Assembly (NCBI RefSeq): GCF_003594875.1
Contig: NZ_QZEY01000007.1
Location: forward strand, 1 to 64,000
Source of the DNA: Bailinhaonella thermotolerans
Lineage (GTDB): Bacteria; Actinomycetota; Actinomycetes; Streptosporangiales; Streptosporangiaceae
Length of the DNA: 64,000 nt
Reading direction: 5' to 3'
Part shown: in pieces, positions 29,125-36,777 of the stretch
How the letters are laid out: every line of letters starts with the position of its first letter
How positions within the stretch are numbered: the stretch's first letter is position 1
The notes under the pieces: model-generated
The model's database searches: none
Seen by the model: only the letters and a program-made list of their open reading frames with translations
What the model was told of the DNA's origin: nothing
Position numbers and translations under genes: made by a program

Positions 29125-29899
29125 GGCCCTCGTCCGTGATGGTCTCGTGCGCCTTGCCCGCCGCCAGGACCCGGCCCCCGCGCAGCAGGAGGGCGTGGGT
29201 CGTGGTGGACGGGACCTCCTCCAGGTGGTGGGTGACCGTGATCGTGGTGAGGTCGGGCCGGGACCCGGGCAGCGCCTGGAGTGAGTCGAGCAGGTCCTCG
29301 CGGGCCGGCAGGTCGAGACCGGCGAACGGCTCGTCCAGGAGCAGCAGCGCCGGGTCGGGCATGAGCGCGCGGGCGACGCGGACGCGGGCGCGCTCGCCCT
29401 GGGAGAGCACCCGGAAGGGCCGCTCCGCCAGCGCGGCGCACCCCAGGTCGGCCAGCAGGCGGCGCGCCCGGTCGCGGGCGGCGTCGTCGTAGCGGTCCCA
29501 CAGGGGCAGGCTGGTGCCGGTGTGCCCGGTGAGCACGACCGTGTGCGCGGTCGCCCCCTCCCCTTCGAGCAGTTCCTCGTCCACCAGGCGCTGACTGGCC
29601 GCGACCAGCCCGATGTGGCTGCGCAGTTCCCGCAGGTCCACCCGGCCGAGGCGGCGGCCCAGCACCTCGGCGGTCCCCGACGAGGGGTGGCGCACGGCCG
29701 AGGCCACCGACAGCAGGGTCGTCTTGCCGGCGCCGTTGCCGCCCAGCACCACCCAGTGCTCGCCGTACTCCACCCGCCAGGTGATCTCGTGGAGGAGGGT
29801 GCGCCCGGTCACCCGTACGGACACGCCGGCCAGGTCGAGGGCGGGGCCCGAGGGGGAGCCGGAGGGAGGACTGCCGAGATTTGGTGGGTTTTCCAGCAT
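29042..29899 (-). CDS. ABC ATPase, stand-alone
   Basis: A 285-residue ATP-binding cassette protein of the YlmA/ModF-like group. Walker A is LGGNGAGKTT, the signature LSQGERARVRVARAL, Walker B ALLLLDEPFAGLD, and the switch His lies in VTHHLEEVP. No permease gene is adjacent. Its stop lies inside the tail of the convergent repeat-containing gene (83-bp overlap). The ATG at 29899 is six nucleotides after TAAGAT and has no Shine-Dalgarno. It is divergent from the amino-acid permease gene. Substrate unknown. Confidence 0.88.
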   Translation of the reverse strand: MLENPPNLGSPPSGSPSGPALDLAGVSVRVTGRTLLHEITWRVEYGEHWVVLGGNGAGKTTLLSVASAVRHPSSGTAEVLGRRLGRVDLRELRSHIGLVAASQRLVDEELLEGEGATAHTVVLTGHTGTSLPLWDRYDDAARDRARRLLADLGCAALAERPFRVLSQGERARVRVARALMPDPALLLLDEPFAGLDLPAREDLLDSLQALPGSRPDLTTITVTHHLEEVPSTTTHALLLRGGRVLAAGKAHETITDEGLSACFGRPLRVHHLDGRWHVQSLRASS

Positions 29900-29905
29900 G
29901 CGCCG

Positions 29906-29911
29906 ATCTTA
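29906..29911 (-). promoter_or_regulatory. Predicted -10 box of the stand-alone ABC ATPase gene
   Basis: Minus-strand TAAGAT, then CGGCGC, then the ATG at 29899. Leaderless type with 6-nt spacing. Confidence 0.55.
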
Positions 29912-29968
29912 TTGACGGCACAGTGGGTAATGTCCCCGTCGCGAAGCGTCATGGCGAGGGGGGATCCG

Positions 29969-31714
29969 ATGAAGAACGAGCCGGTCGCGGCCACCGACCG
30001 GGGGTACGCTCCCGCCCTCGGCAACCGCCAGGTGCAGATGATCGCGATCGGCGGGGCGATCGGCGTCGGCCTGTTCCTCGGCTCCGGCGGCCGGTTCCAG
30101 CAGGCCGGGCCGGGGCTCGTCCTCGCGTACGCCATCGCCGGGTTCGCCGCGTTCTGCGTGATGCGGGCGCTGGGCGAGCTGGTGCTGCACCGGCCCACCT
30201 CGGGCAGCTTCGTCGAGTACGCCTACGAGTTCATCGGCCCGTGGGCGGGCTTCGCGGCGGGCTGGATGTACTGGGTGAACTGGGCGTTCACCGGGGTCGC
30301 CGAGCTGACCGCCATCGGGATCTACGTCCACAAGTGGCTGCCCGACCTGCCGCAGTGGATCACCGCCCTGGTGGCGCTGGTCGCGGTGCTCGCGGTGAAC
30401 CTGCTGTCGGTCAGGCTGTTCGGCGAGCTGGAGTTCTGGTTCTCGGTCCTCAAGGTGACCGTCATCGTGCTCTTCCTGGTCACGGCCGTCTTCCTGGTCG
30501 TCACGACCGCCAAGGTGGACGGCGGCTCGGCGGGCGTGTCCAACCTGACCTCCCACGACGGGTTCTTCCCGCTCGGCCTGGCGCCGGTCCTGATGAGCCT
30601 GCAGGCCGTCGTGTTCGCCTACTCCGCGATCGAGATGGTCGGGATCGCCGCCGGGGAGACCAAGGACCCGCGCAAGGTCCTCCCCCGCGCGATCAACGGC
30701 GTGATCTGGCGGATCGCCGTCTTCTACGTCGGCTCCATCCTGCTGCTGGCCATGGTCCTGCCCTGGACGCTGTACGGCGAGGCCGAGAGCCCCTTCGTCA
30801 CCGTGTTCTCCCGGCTCGGGGTGCCGCACGCGGGCGACGTGATGAACCTCGTGGTCATCACCGCCGCCGCGTCCTCCTGCAACTCCGGCCTGTACTCCAC
30901 CGGGCGCATCCTGCGGGCCATGGCGCTGCGCGGCGAGGCGCCGAGGCTGACCTCCCGGGTCGGCTCCCGGCACGTGCCGTACGGCGGGATCCTGCTCACC
31001 GCCTGCGTCTACGTCGGCGGCGTCGTGCTGTACTACCTGGTCGGCCCCGACACCTTCCACATCGCGACCGCGGTGGCCTCGCTCGGCGTGCTGTCCACGT
31101 GGGGCACGCTGGTGTTCTGCCAGATGCGGCTGCGCAAGGCGGCGCTGCGGGGGCAGCTCCAGCGCCCTTCCTTCCGGCTGCCGGGCGCGCCGGTGACCGC
31201 CTGGCTGACGCTGGGCTTCCTGCTGCTGGTGCTGGTGCTCATGGCGTTCGCCGACCTGCCCCAGCGCATCGCGTTCTGGTCGCTGCCGGGCCTGGCCCTG
31301 GTCATCGCGATCGGCTGGCGCGTGGTCTCCGCCCGCCGCGCCACCGCCGAGGCGGCCGGGTCCTCCGGGCGGCCCGGGCGGCCCGGGCGGGCCCGGCGGC
31401 CTGCCCGCCCGGCTCGACGGCACGGCCCTGGACGCCGCCAACCCCGCCAAGCCCCCCGAGGGCGACGCCCTGGCCTGACCCGGCACGCCGGGCCGGCCGA
31501 TCCCGTACGGCTCGCGCCGCCACCCGCCCCGGCGCGGCACGGCCGCGGCGCGGCACGAGCGCGGCGCGCCGACCGTACGCCGGTGCCGGGGCGCGCCGGC
31601 CGTACGCCGGGGCGGGGGAACGCGGACGGAACGCGGACCGGGCGCGGGCGGGGCGCGGGCGGGGCGGTCAGGCGGCGGGGCCGGACTCGGCGAGGTCGAG
31701 GCCGGCCTCGATGA
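29969..31714 (+). CDS. APC-family amino acid permease, probable 3' frameshift
   Basis: The first 465 residues form a complete 12-helix amino acid/polyamine/organocation permease of the GabP/CycA/AnsP group: RQVQMIAIGGAIGVGLFLGS (helix 1), RALGELVLHRPTSGSFVEYA, WMYWVNWAFTGVAELTA, FAYSAIEMVGIAAGETKDP and ASSCNSGLYSTGRILRAMA are diagnostic. GAGGGGG lies five to six nucleotides before the ATG at 29969. The open frame runs to 31714, but from about 31370 its tail turns into Arg/Pro/Gly-rich sequence with poor codon bias. The -1 frame through the same GGGCGGCCC run gives GLPARLDGTALDAANPAKP with perfect G/C third positions and stops at 31478. The intact gene therefore probably ended at 31478, and one base is gained or lost between about 31365 and 31400. 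Confidence 0.8.
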   Translation: MKNEPVAATDRGYAPALGNRQVQMIAIGGAIGVGLFLGSGGRFQQAGPGLVLAYAIAGFAAFCVMRALGELVLHRPTSGSFVEYAYEFIGPWAGFAAGWMYWVNWAFTGVAELTAIGIYVHKWLPDLPQWITALVALVAVLAVNLLSVRLFGELEFWFSVLKVTVIVLFLVTAVFLVVTTAKVDGGSAGVSNLTSHDGFFPLGLAPVLMSLQAVVFAYSAIEMVGIAAGETKDPRKVLPRAINGVIWRIAVFYVGSILLLAMVLPWTLYGEAESPFVTVFSRLGVPHAGDVMNLVVITAAASSCNSGLYSTGRILRAMALRGEAPRLTSRVGSRHVPYGGILLTACVYVGGVVLYYLVGPDTFHIATAVASLGVLSTWGTLVFCQMRLRKAALRGQLQRPSFRLPGAPVTAWLTLGFLLLVLVLMAFADLPQRIAFWSLPGLALVIAIGWRVVSARRATAEAAGSSGRPGRPGRARRPARPARRHGPGRRQPRQAPRGRRPGLTRHAGPADPVRLAPPPAPARHGRGAARARRADRTPVPGRAGRTPGRGNADGTRTGRGRGAGGAVRRRGRTRRGRGRPR

Positions 31715-32609
31715 CCGCGTTCATGATCGGGGCGAGGCGGCGGACCCCGAGGCGGGGGGCGCGGACGGCCATGGCCTCGACGAGGCGGCGCTCGCGGTCC
31801 ATGTCGCGCCCGGCGAAGCCGCCCACCGGCTTGAGCCGCTGCACCACGCCCGCCAGCTCGGCGCGCCGCTCCAGCAGCGTGGCCAGCGCGGCGTCCACCC
31901 GGTCGATCGCGCCCCGGGCGGCGAGCACGGTGGCGGGGGCCTCGGGCCGGGCGAGCGCGCCGAGCACGGTCACCGCGTCGCGGGCGGGGGCGGCCGGGAC
32001 CCCGGCGGACAGCAGCAGCCCGTCGGCCCCCGCGGCGATCGCGGCGGCGGCCAGGGCCGCGTCGCCGTCGAGGCGGGCCAGCACCGGGCGGCCGGAGCGC
32101 TCGCGGGCCGCGCGCAGCAGCGCCAGGTCCAGCGCCACGTGGGCGTGGTGGGTGCGGGTGCCGCTCTCGCAGAGCACCACCCGGTCGTTGCCCTCGGCCA
32201 CGCAGTACTCCACGATGGCGAGCCACTCGTCCAGGGTCGCCGCCGGGCCGCGCTCGACCAGCACCGGCAGCCCGAGCCGGGCGACGGCGCGCACGAGCTG
32301 GAAGTCCTGCATCCAGGCGGCTCCGATGACGACGCCGTCGGCGAGGTCGGCGATCGCGGGCAGGTCGGCGGCCGAGAACGGCTCGGCCAGCAGCGGCCCC
32401 GCCCAGCCCGTGCGGGCCGCGCGGATCGCCTCCTCCGCGCTCACCCCGCCGTGGTGGTCGCGGAGGCTGAGCCAGAGCGCGTCGCCGCCGCCCGCCGCGC
32501 CGGGCAGATCCCCGGCGATCACGACGGCGGGCCCGTCTCCGCCCACGGCGAGCGTTCCCAGGCGTACGGCGGCGCGGTCTGTCTCGACTGCGGAAGGCGC
32601 TGTAGACAT
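31668..32609 (-). CDS. Chorismate mutase fused to degenerate DAHP-synthase-like domain
   Basis: A 313-residue two-domain protein. Residues 1 to about 210 follow the type I-beta DAHP synthase fold: GVVIGAAWMQDFQLVRAV, GLPVLVERGPAATLDEWLAI and DRVVLCESGTRTHHA align with IGARNMQNF, PVLLKRG and VILCERGIRT. Yet the GPCS metal-binding Cys (here AGDLPG), the KPRTSPYSFQG loop, the Lys of KRG (Glu here), the Arg of CERG (Ser here) and the DPSH His are all missing, so synthase activity is unlikely. Residues 231-308 are an AroQ-type chorismate mutase with the Arg of ERRAELA, the Lys of QRLK and GRDMDRERRLVEAM retained. AAAGAGG precedes the ATG at 32609 by about five nucleotides. An aromatic leader peptide lies upstream. 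Confidence 0.8.
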   Translation of the reverse strand: MSTAPSAVETDRAAVRLGTLAVGGDGPAVVIAGDLPGAAGGGDALWLSLRDHHGGVSAEEAIRAARTGWAGPLLAEPFSAADLPAIADLADGVVIGAAWMQDFQLVRAVARLGLPVLVERGPAATLDEWLAIVEYCVAEGNDRVVLCESGTRTHHAHVALDLALLRAARERSGRPVLARLDGDAALAAAAIAAGADGLLLSAGVPAAPARDAVTVLGALARPEAPATVLAARGAIDRVDAALATLLERRAELAGVVQRLKPVGGFAGRDMDRERRLVEAMAVRAPRLGVRRLAPIMNAVIEAGLDLAESGPAA

Positions 32610-32694
32610 CGGATCCTCTTTCGGGGGACGGCCGGCTCCCCTGACCGGAGCCGGCTCTGGACACATTCGCTGGAAACAGTCCTGAGAAACACGA

Positions 32695-32722
32695 AGGGCA
32701 GAGGCGTTCTCGCCTCTGCCCT
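32695..32722 (-). terminator. Intrinsic terminator inside the leader
   Basis: A 12-bp perfect stem AGGGCAGAGGCG/CGCCTCTGCCCT with tetraloop AGAA on the minus strand, followed by TCGTGTTTCTC. It lies upstream of, not after, the chorismate mutase gene, as expected of an attenuator. Confidence 0.8.
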
Positions 32723-32747
32723 CAGCCGGCTCCGGGTGGTCGTCAGC

Positions 32748-32816
32748 TCACGTTCGCACGACCGGCTCTCCCGGAGCCGGCCACATAAACGCGAAGTAAC
32801 GGGTCACGACAGCCAC
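32748..32816 (-). CDS. Aromatic leader peptide, 22 residues
   Basis: A GTG start at 32816 with GGAGG nine nucleotides upstream, and TGA at 32750-32748. The peptide reads MAVVT, then RYFAFMW, then PAPGEPVVRT: one Tyr, two Phe and one Trp fall within six codons (TAC TTC GCG TTT ATG TGG, 32798-32781). A random GC-rich frame would rarely contain TTT or such clustering. It is followed by the paired segments and the terminator of the leader, so it probably senses charging of aromatic tRNAs. Confidence 0.75.
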   Translation of the reverse strand: MAVVTRYFAFMWPAPGEPVVRT

Positions 32817-32979
32817 TCTAGGCCACCTCCCCGCGTGTCTGCCACTTGCTGGTACACCTGTCCCAGAATATGAACGCCCGTCGTCGCCGCCGTTCGGCAG
32901 GCGGCCGTGGGTATGGGACGATTCTTACCGTTCCTTACTAGTCCTTGGTTCTTCATGGCCTGAGGGGGTACACGGCCGG

Positions 32980-34899
32980 GTGATGTCCGAGTCTCGGATG
33001 GACGGGCGCGTCGTCGCCGGTCGTTACCGCCTCGCCGAGCCTCTCGGCAGGGGCGGGATGGGCGTGGTCTGGCGGGCCCACGACGAGGTCCTCGACCGCG
33101 TGGTCGCGGTCAAGGAGCTGCTGATCCCTCCCCAGATCACCGACGAGGAGCGGAGCAACTTCAACCGGCGCACGCTGCGCGAGGCGCGGGCCGCCGGCCG
33201 GCTGAACCACCCCGGTGTGATCGTCGTGCACGACGTCATCGAGGAGGACGGCCGCCCCTGGATCGTGATGCAGCTCGTCGACTCGCGGTCGCTCGGGCAG
33301 ATCCTCAAGGACGAGGGGCCGCTCCCGCCGGGGAAGGTCGCCGACATCGGCCTGCAGGTGCTGGGCGCGCTCAAGGCCGCCCACGACTCGGGGGTGCTGC
33401 ACCGCGACGTCAAGCCGGAGAACGTGCTGATCTCCGAGGACGGCCGGGTGGTGCTGACCGACTTCGGCATCGCCACGATGGAGGAGGAGACCTCCCTCAC
33501 CCGCACCGGCACCCTGCTCGGCACGCCCTCCTACATCCCGCCCGAGCGGGTCAGGGGCGGCGCGGCGCAGCGCGAGTCGGACCTGTGGTCGCTGGGCGCG
33601 ACGCTGTACGCCGCCGTGGAGGGCCGCCCGCCGCACGACCGGGGCAGCCCGCTGCCGACGATCGCGGCGGTGCTGAACGACGAGCCCGACCCGCCCAAGC
33701 TGGCCGGTCCGCTGGCGCCGGTGCTGATGGGGCTGCTGCGCAAGGACCCCGAGCAGCGCATGGAGTTCGCCGAGGCCGCGCGCCTGCTCGCGCTGGCCCG
33801 GGGCGACTCCCCGCAGCGCGCCACCCGGCCGATCTCCGCGCCCGCGCCCACGTCGGTGCTGCCCGGGGCCGGGGAGGAGGCGCGCAAGCGTCCCCTGCTC
33901 GCGCCGTGGCGGCGCGCCCCCGAGGCGGCCGCCCCCGCCGCCGCCTCCGCCGCGGCGGCGTCCGCCGCGCCCGCCCCGCCGTCCCCCGCGCCGGAGGCCG
34001 CTCCCGGCGACGCGAAGCCGTACGGCGAGACGCCCGCCGCGCACCGCGAGTCGCCGACCCGCCCGAGCCCGCGCGGGGAGGAGGAGTCCCCGGCGAGGCC
34101 CGCCCCCGAACCCGCGCGGGCGACGCCGCCCGCCCCCGCCGTACGGCCGGAGAAGGCGGCCGACGAGCCGCCGGCGCGCCGCGACACGCCGCCGGAGCCC
34201 GTGGAGCCGCCGGAGCGCACGGGCGCGAGCCCGCTGCGGCGCGGCCTGTGGGTGGCGGTCCCGGCGGCCGTGCTGGTCGCGGTCATCGCGGGGTACCTCG
34301 GCGTGAAGTCGGCCCAGGAGCAGCCGCGGAGCAACGCGACCCAGCCGGCGGCGACGAGCCCCGCCCAGCAGCCGCCCGCCGGGGGATCCCCCTCGAGCCA
34401 GGCGGCCCAGACCGCGTCCCCCGCGCCCACGCCGACCCCGTCGCCGAAGGACGAGGGCGTCCCCGAGGGCTGGCGGATCCACAAGGACCGGACCTTCTCG
34501 GTGGCGCTCCCCAAGGACTGGCGGGTCTGGAAGCGCAGCGGGCCGCAGACCTTCTTCCGCGACCCCGATGACACCAGCCGCTACCTGCTGATCGAGTACA
34601 CCACGAACGTCAAGTCCGACCCCGTGAAGGACTGGAAGGACCAGGAGCCGGTCGCCCGGCCCCGGTTCCCCGGGTACAAGCGCATCCGCATCGACCGCGT
34701 GGACTACATGAAGGAGGCGGCCGACTGGGAGTTCACCTTCGACGGCCGCGGCGGCCGCACGAGGGTGCTCAACCGGGGCTTCGTGGCCAACGACACGTAC
34801 GGCTTCGCGATCTACTGGAGCGCGCCCGAGCGCACGTGGGAAGAGGACTACCACCACTTCGAGACGTTCGCCCGCACGTTCAAGGCGGCGGGCGACTGA
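32980..34899 (+). CDS. Transmembrane Ser/Thr protein kinase
   Basis: A 639-residue Hanks-type kinase. Kinase domain at about residues 15-275: glycine loop GRGGMG, VAVK Lys45, catalytic HRDVKPEN (141-148), DFG (161-163), GTPSYIPPERV activation segment. A Pro/Ala-rich juxtamembrane region of about 140 residues follows, then one helix at about 421-443 (AVPAAVLVAVIAGYLGVKS). The outside has a Pro/Ser/Thr linker and a folded 145-residue domain (PEGWRIHKDRTFSVALPKDW to TFARTFKAAGD). There are no PASTA repeats, so it is not the lipid-II-sensing PknB type. The sensor domain may bind a ligand; which one is unknown. GTG at 32980 has GAGGGGG about eleven nucleotides upstream; an ATG three bases later is an alternative. 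Confidence 0.92.
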   Translation: MMSESRMDGRVVAGRYRLAEPLGRGGMGVVWRAHDEVLDRVVAVKELLIPPQITDEERSNFNRRTLREARAAGRLNHPGVIVVHDVIEEDGRPWIVMQLVDSRSLGQILKDEGPLPPGKVADIGLQVLGALKAAHDSGVLHRDVKPENVLISEDGRVVLTDFGIATMEEETSLTRTGTLLGTPSYIPPERVRGGAAQRESDLWSLGATLYAAVEGRPPHDRGSPLPTIAAVLNDEPDPPKLAGPLAPVLMGLLRKDPEQRMEFAEAARLLALARGDSPQRATRPISAPAPTSVLPGAGEEARKRPLLAPWRRAPEAAAPAAASAAAASAAPAPPSPAPEAAPGDAKPYGETPAAHRESPTRPSPRGEEESPARPAPEPARATPPAPAVRPEKAADEPPARRDTPPEPVEPPERTGASPLRRGLWVAVPAAVLVAVIAGYLGVKSAQEQPRSNATQPAATSPAQQPPAGGSPSSQAAQTASPAPTPTPSPKDEGVPEGWRIHKDRTFSVALPKDWRVWKRSGPQTFFRDPDDTSRYLLIEYTTNVKSDPVKDWKDQEPVARPRFPGYKRIRIDRVDYMKEAADWEFTFDGRGGRTRVLNRGFVANDTYGFAIYWSAPERTWEEDYHHFETFARTFKAAGD

Positions 34900-34902
34900 G
34901 CC

Positions 34903-35727
34903 GTGGCCGACTCGGCCAGGTACTGGCGGCACCCCGGGGTCCCCGGGGTCGATCTGCTGCGCGCCCGGTACGTCACCCAGGTCTTCGGGCGGCACACGCA
35001 CGACACGTTCGCGATCGGGTTCATCGAGTCCGGGGTCGAGGAGTTCGCCTACCGGGGGACGACCCACCGCGCCCCGCAGGGCAGCGTCGTGCTGGTCATG
35101 CCCGACCAGGTGCACACCGGCCACGCCGGGACCCCGGACGGCTGGCGCTACCGCATGCTCTACCCGTCCGTCGAGCTGATCGCCTCGATCGCGGGCACGC
35201 GCGGCGTGCCGTACTTCCCTGACGCGGTGGCCCACGACCCGGCCACGGCGCTGCTGCTCGGCTCGGCTCACCGCGCGGCCGAGGTCGGCGACCGGCTGGC
35301 CGCCTCCACCCTCGTGCGCGGCGCGTTCGCCGAGCTGCTGCGCCGCCACTCCGCGCACCCCCCGCCCGCCGAGGCGCGCCGCCCGGGCTCGCGGGCCGTA
35401 CGGCTGGCGCGCGAGCTCCTGCACGAGCGCCTGGTCGCGCCGCCGTCGCTGGAGGAGCTGGCGTCGAGCGTGGGCGCGCGGCCGTTCCCGCTGCTGCGGG
35501 CGTTCAAGGCGGTCACCGGGCTGCCCCCGCACGCCTACCTCAACCAGCTCCGCGTGCGGCGGGCCCGCGAGCTGCTGGACGCGGGCCTGCCGCCCGCGCG
35601 GGTCGCGGCGGAGGTGGGGTTCGCCGACCAGGCGCACCTGACGCGGCACTTCAAGCGGGCGCTGGGCGTGCCGCCGGGGGCCTACCAGCGCAATATCGTT
35701 CAAGACGGGCTTTCCGGGCGTCCGTAA
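34903..35727 (+). CDS. AraC-family transcriptional regulator
   Basis: A 274-residue regulator with an N-terminal cupin sensor (FGRHTHDTFAIGFIESGVEE, QGSVVLVMPDQVHTGHA) and a C-terminal double helix-turn-helix. The latter is recognised by LEELASSVGARPFPLLRAFK (first HTH) and PPARVAAEVGFADQAHLTRH with FKRALGVPPGAYQR (second HTH and signature). The GTG start at 34903 lies three nucleotides after the kinase stop, so read-through from the kinase gene is possible. It directly precedes azlC-azlD, and in many Actinobacteria such an AraC protein controls its neighbouring AzlCD exporter; control here is inferred from position. Confidence 0.88.
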   Translation: MADSARYWRHPGVPGVDLLRARYVTQVFGRHTHDTFAIGFIESGVEEFAYRGTTHRAPQGSVVLVMPDQVHTGHAGTPDGWRYRMLYPSVELIASIAGTRGVPYFPDAVAHDPATALLLGSAHRAAEVGDRLAASTLVRGAFAELLRRHSAHPPPAEARRPGSRAVRLARELLHERLVAPPSLEELASSVGARPFPLLRAFKAVTGLPPHAYLNQLRVRRARELLDAGLPPARVAAEVGFADQAHLTRHFKRALGVPPGAYQRNIVQDGLSGRP

Positions 35728-35730
35728 CCT
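35725..35730 (+). promoter_or_regulatory. Predicted -10 box of azlCD
   Basis: TAACCT, then GCGGGT, then the ATG at 35737. The box overlaps the stop region of the AraC gene, so azlCD has its own leaderless-type start. Confidence 0.5.
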
Positions 35731-35736
35731 GCGGGT

Positions 35737-36435
35737 ATGAGTGAAGTCTCGTCCGCGCGGCGGGACGGCATCGGAGTCGGCGTCGCGGTCGGCGTGTCAG
35801 GGGTCGCGTTCGGCTCCGCCGCCGTGACCGCCGGGCTCGATGTCGCCCAGGCCTGCGTGCTCAGCCTGTTCGCGTTCACCGGGGCGTCCCAGTTCGCGCT
35901 GGCCGGGGTGGTCGGCGGCGGGGGGAATCTGGTCGCGGGCACCCTGGGGGCGCTCCTGCTCGGGGCGCGCAACACCTTCTACGGCCTGCGCCTGGCCGAC
36001 CTGCTCGCGGTGCGCGGGCCCCGGCGCTGGTTCGCCGCGCACGGGGTGATCGACGAGACCACCGCCGTGGCCACCGCCCAGCGCACCCCCGAGGGCTCGC
36101 GGGCGGGGTTCTACGCCACGTTCGCGGGGGTCTACGTGTTCTGGAACCTGACGACGCTGGCCGGGGCCGCGTTCACGCGCCAGATGGCCGACCCGTCCCT
36201 GCTCGGGCTGGACGCGGTCGGGCCCGCGACGTTCCTGGCGCTGCTGTGGCCCCGGTTCCGGGAGCCGGGCACGCGGCAGATCGCGGTGCTGGGCGCGGGG
36301 ATCGCGCTGCTGTCCACCCCGTTCCTGCCGCCCGGCGTGCCCGTGCTGCTGTCGGCGGTCGCCGTGCTGGCCGGGTTCCTGAGGAGCGGGACGCGGGGCC
36401 CCGGGCGGGACCTCGCCGAGAAGGAGTCGGTGTGA
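35737..36435 (+). CDS. azlC: AzlC family branched-chain amino acid exporter subunit
   Basis: A 232-residue membrane protein with about six helices. AzlC landmarks are GIGVGVAVGVSGVAFGSAAV, QACVLSLFAFTGASQFALAG, GTLGALLLGARNTFYGLRLA and HGVIDETTAVATAQ. AzlC and AzlD together export branched-chain amino acids or analogues. The stop overlaps the azlD GTG (GTGTGA). The upstream AraC gene is the likely regulator. Start ATG at 35737 with TAACCT six nucleotides upstream. Confidence 0.92.
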   Translation: MSEVSSARRDGIGVGVAVGVSGVAFGSAAVTAGLDVAQACVLSLFAFTGASQFALAGVVGGGGNLVAGTLGALLLGARNTFYGLRLADLLAVRGPRRWFAAHGVIDETTAVATAQRTPEGSRAGFYATFAGVYVFWNLTTLAGAAFTRQMADPSLLGLDAVGPATFLALLWPRFREPGTRQIAVLGAGIALLSTPFLPPGVPVLLSAVAVLAGFLRSGTRGPGRDLAEKESV

Positions 36436-36740
36436 ACCTCTGGATCGCCGTCATCGCGACCTGCGTCGGCTGCTACGCGCTCAAGATCGCGGGGCTGGCC
36501 GCGCCCCGCCGGCTGCTGGACCACCCGGGCGTGCGGCGGTTCGCCGCGCTGGTGCCGATCGCGCTGCTGTCGGCGCTGATCGTGGTGCAGACGTTCGGCC
36601 AGGGCCAGTCGCTCACGCTCGACGGGCCGCGCCTGGCGGGGCTGGGGGCGGCGGTGGCCGCCCTGCTGCTGCGCGCGCCGTTCCTGGTCGTGCTGCTGGT
36701 GGCGGCCGCCGTCACCGCGGCCGTCCGGCTGCTGGTCTGA
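36432..36740 (+). CDS. azlD: AzlD family exporter subunit
   Basis: A 102-residue partner of AzlC with four hydrophobic helices (LWIAVIATCVGCYALKIAG, FAALVPIALLSALIVVQTF, RLAGLGAAVAALLLRAPFL, VVLLVAAAVTAAVRLLV). The start is the GTG at 36432 inside the end of azlC (4-nt overlap), with AAGGAG six nucleotides upstream; a longer frame reaching back into azlC is not real. It ends 37 bp before the stop of a convergent hypothetical gene. Confidence 0.9.
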   Translation: MNLWIAVIATCVGCYALKIAGLAAPRRLLDHPGVRRFAALVPIALLSALIVVQTFGQGQSLTLDGPRLAGLGAAVAALLLRAPFLVVLLVAAAVTAAVRLLV

Positions 36741-36777
36741 CACCCCGGCGCGGACCCCGGCGCGGGCGGGCCCGCGG

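Larger units (their letters stand above)
32631..32830 (-). promoter_or_regulatory. Attenuator-like leader with aromatic codons
   Basis: In transcription order (minus strand) the leader has GGAGG (32830-32826), a 22-codon leader peptide, segment 1 GCCGGCTCCGGG (32781-32770, overlapping the peptide right after its Trp codon), segment 2 CCCGGAGCCGGC (32736-32725, perfect complement of 1), a terminator hairpin (32722-32695), segment 3 AGCCGGCTCCGG (32656-32645, also complementary to 2) and segment 4 GGAGCCGGC (32639-32631), which can pair with 3 close to the ribosome site. Stalling on the aromatic codons would cover segment 1 and free segment 2. How 2:3 pairing would defeat the terminator lying between them is not resolved by eye. 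Confidence 0.7.

Noticed and set aside
24678-29492. A 1600-codon open frame on the plus strand across dnaE
   Set aside because: It is antisense to dnaE, which has all polymerase motifs. Long stop-free frames opposite genes are normal at this G+C content, and its amino-acid composition is typical of a shadow frame.
31668-32609. Ordinary bifunctional DAHP synthase/chorismate mutase
   Set aside because: The fold matches, but too many catalytic and metal residues are missing for the first activity.
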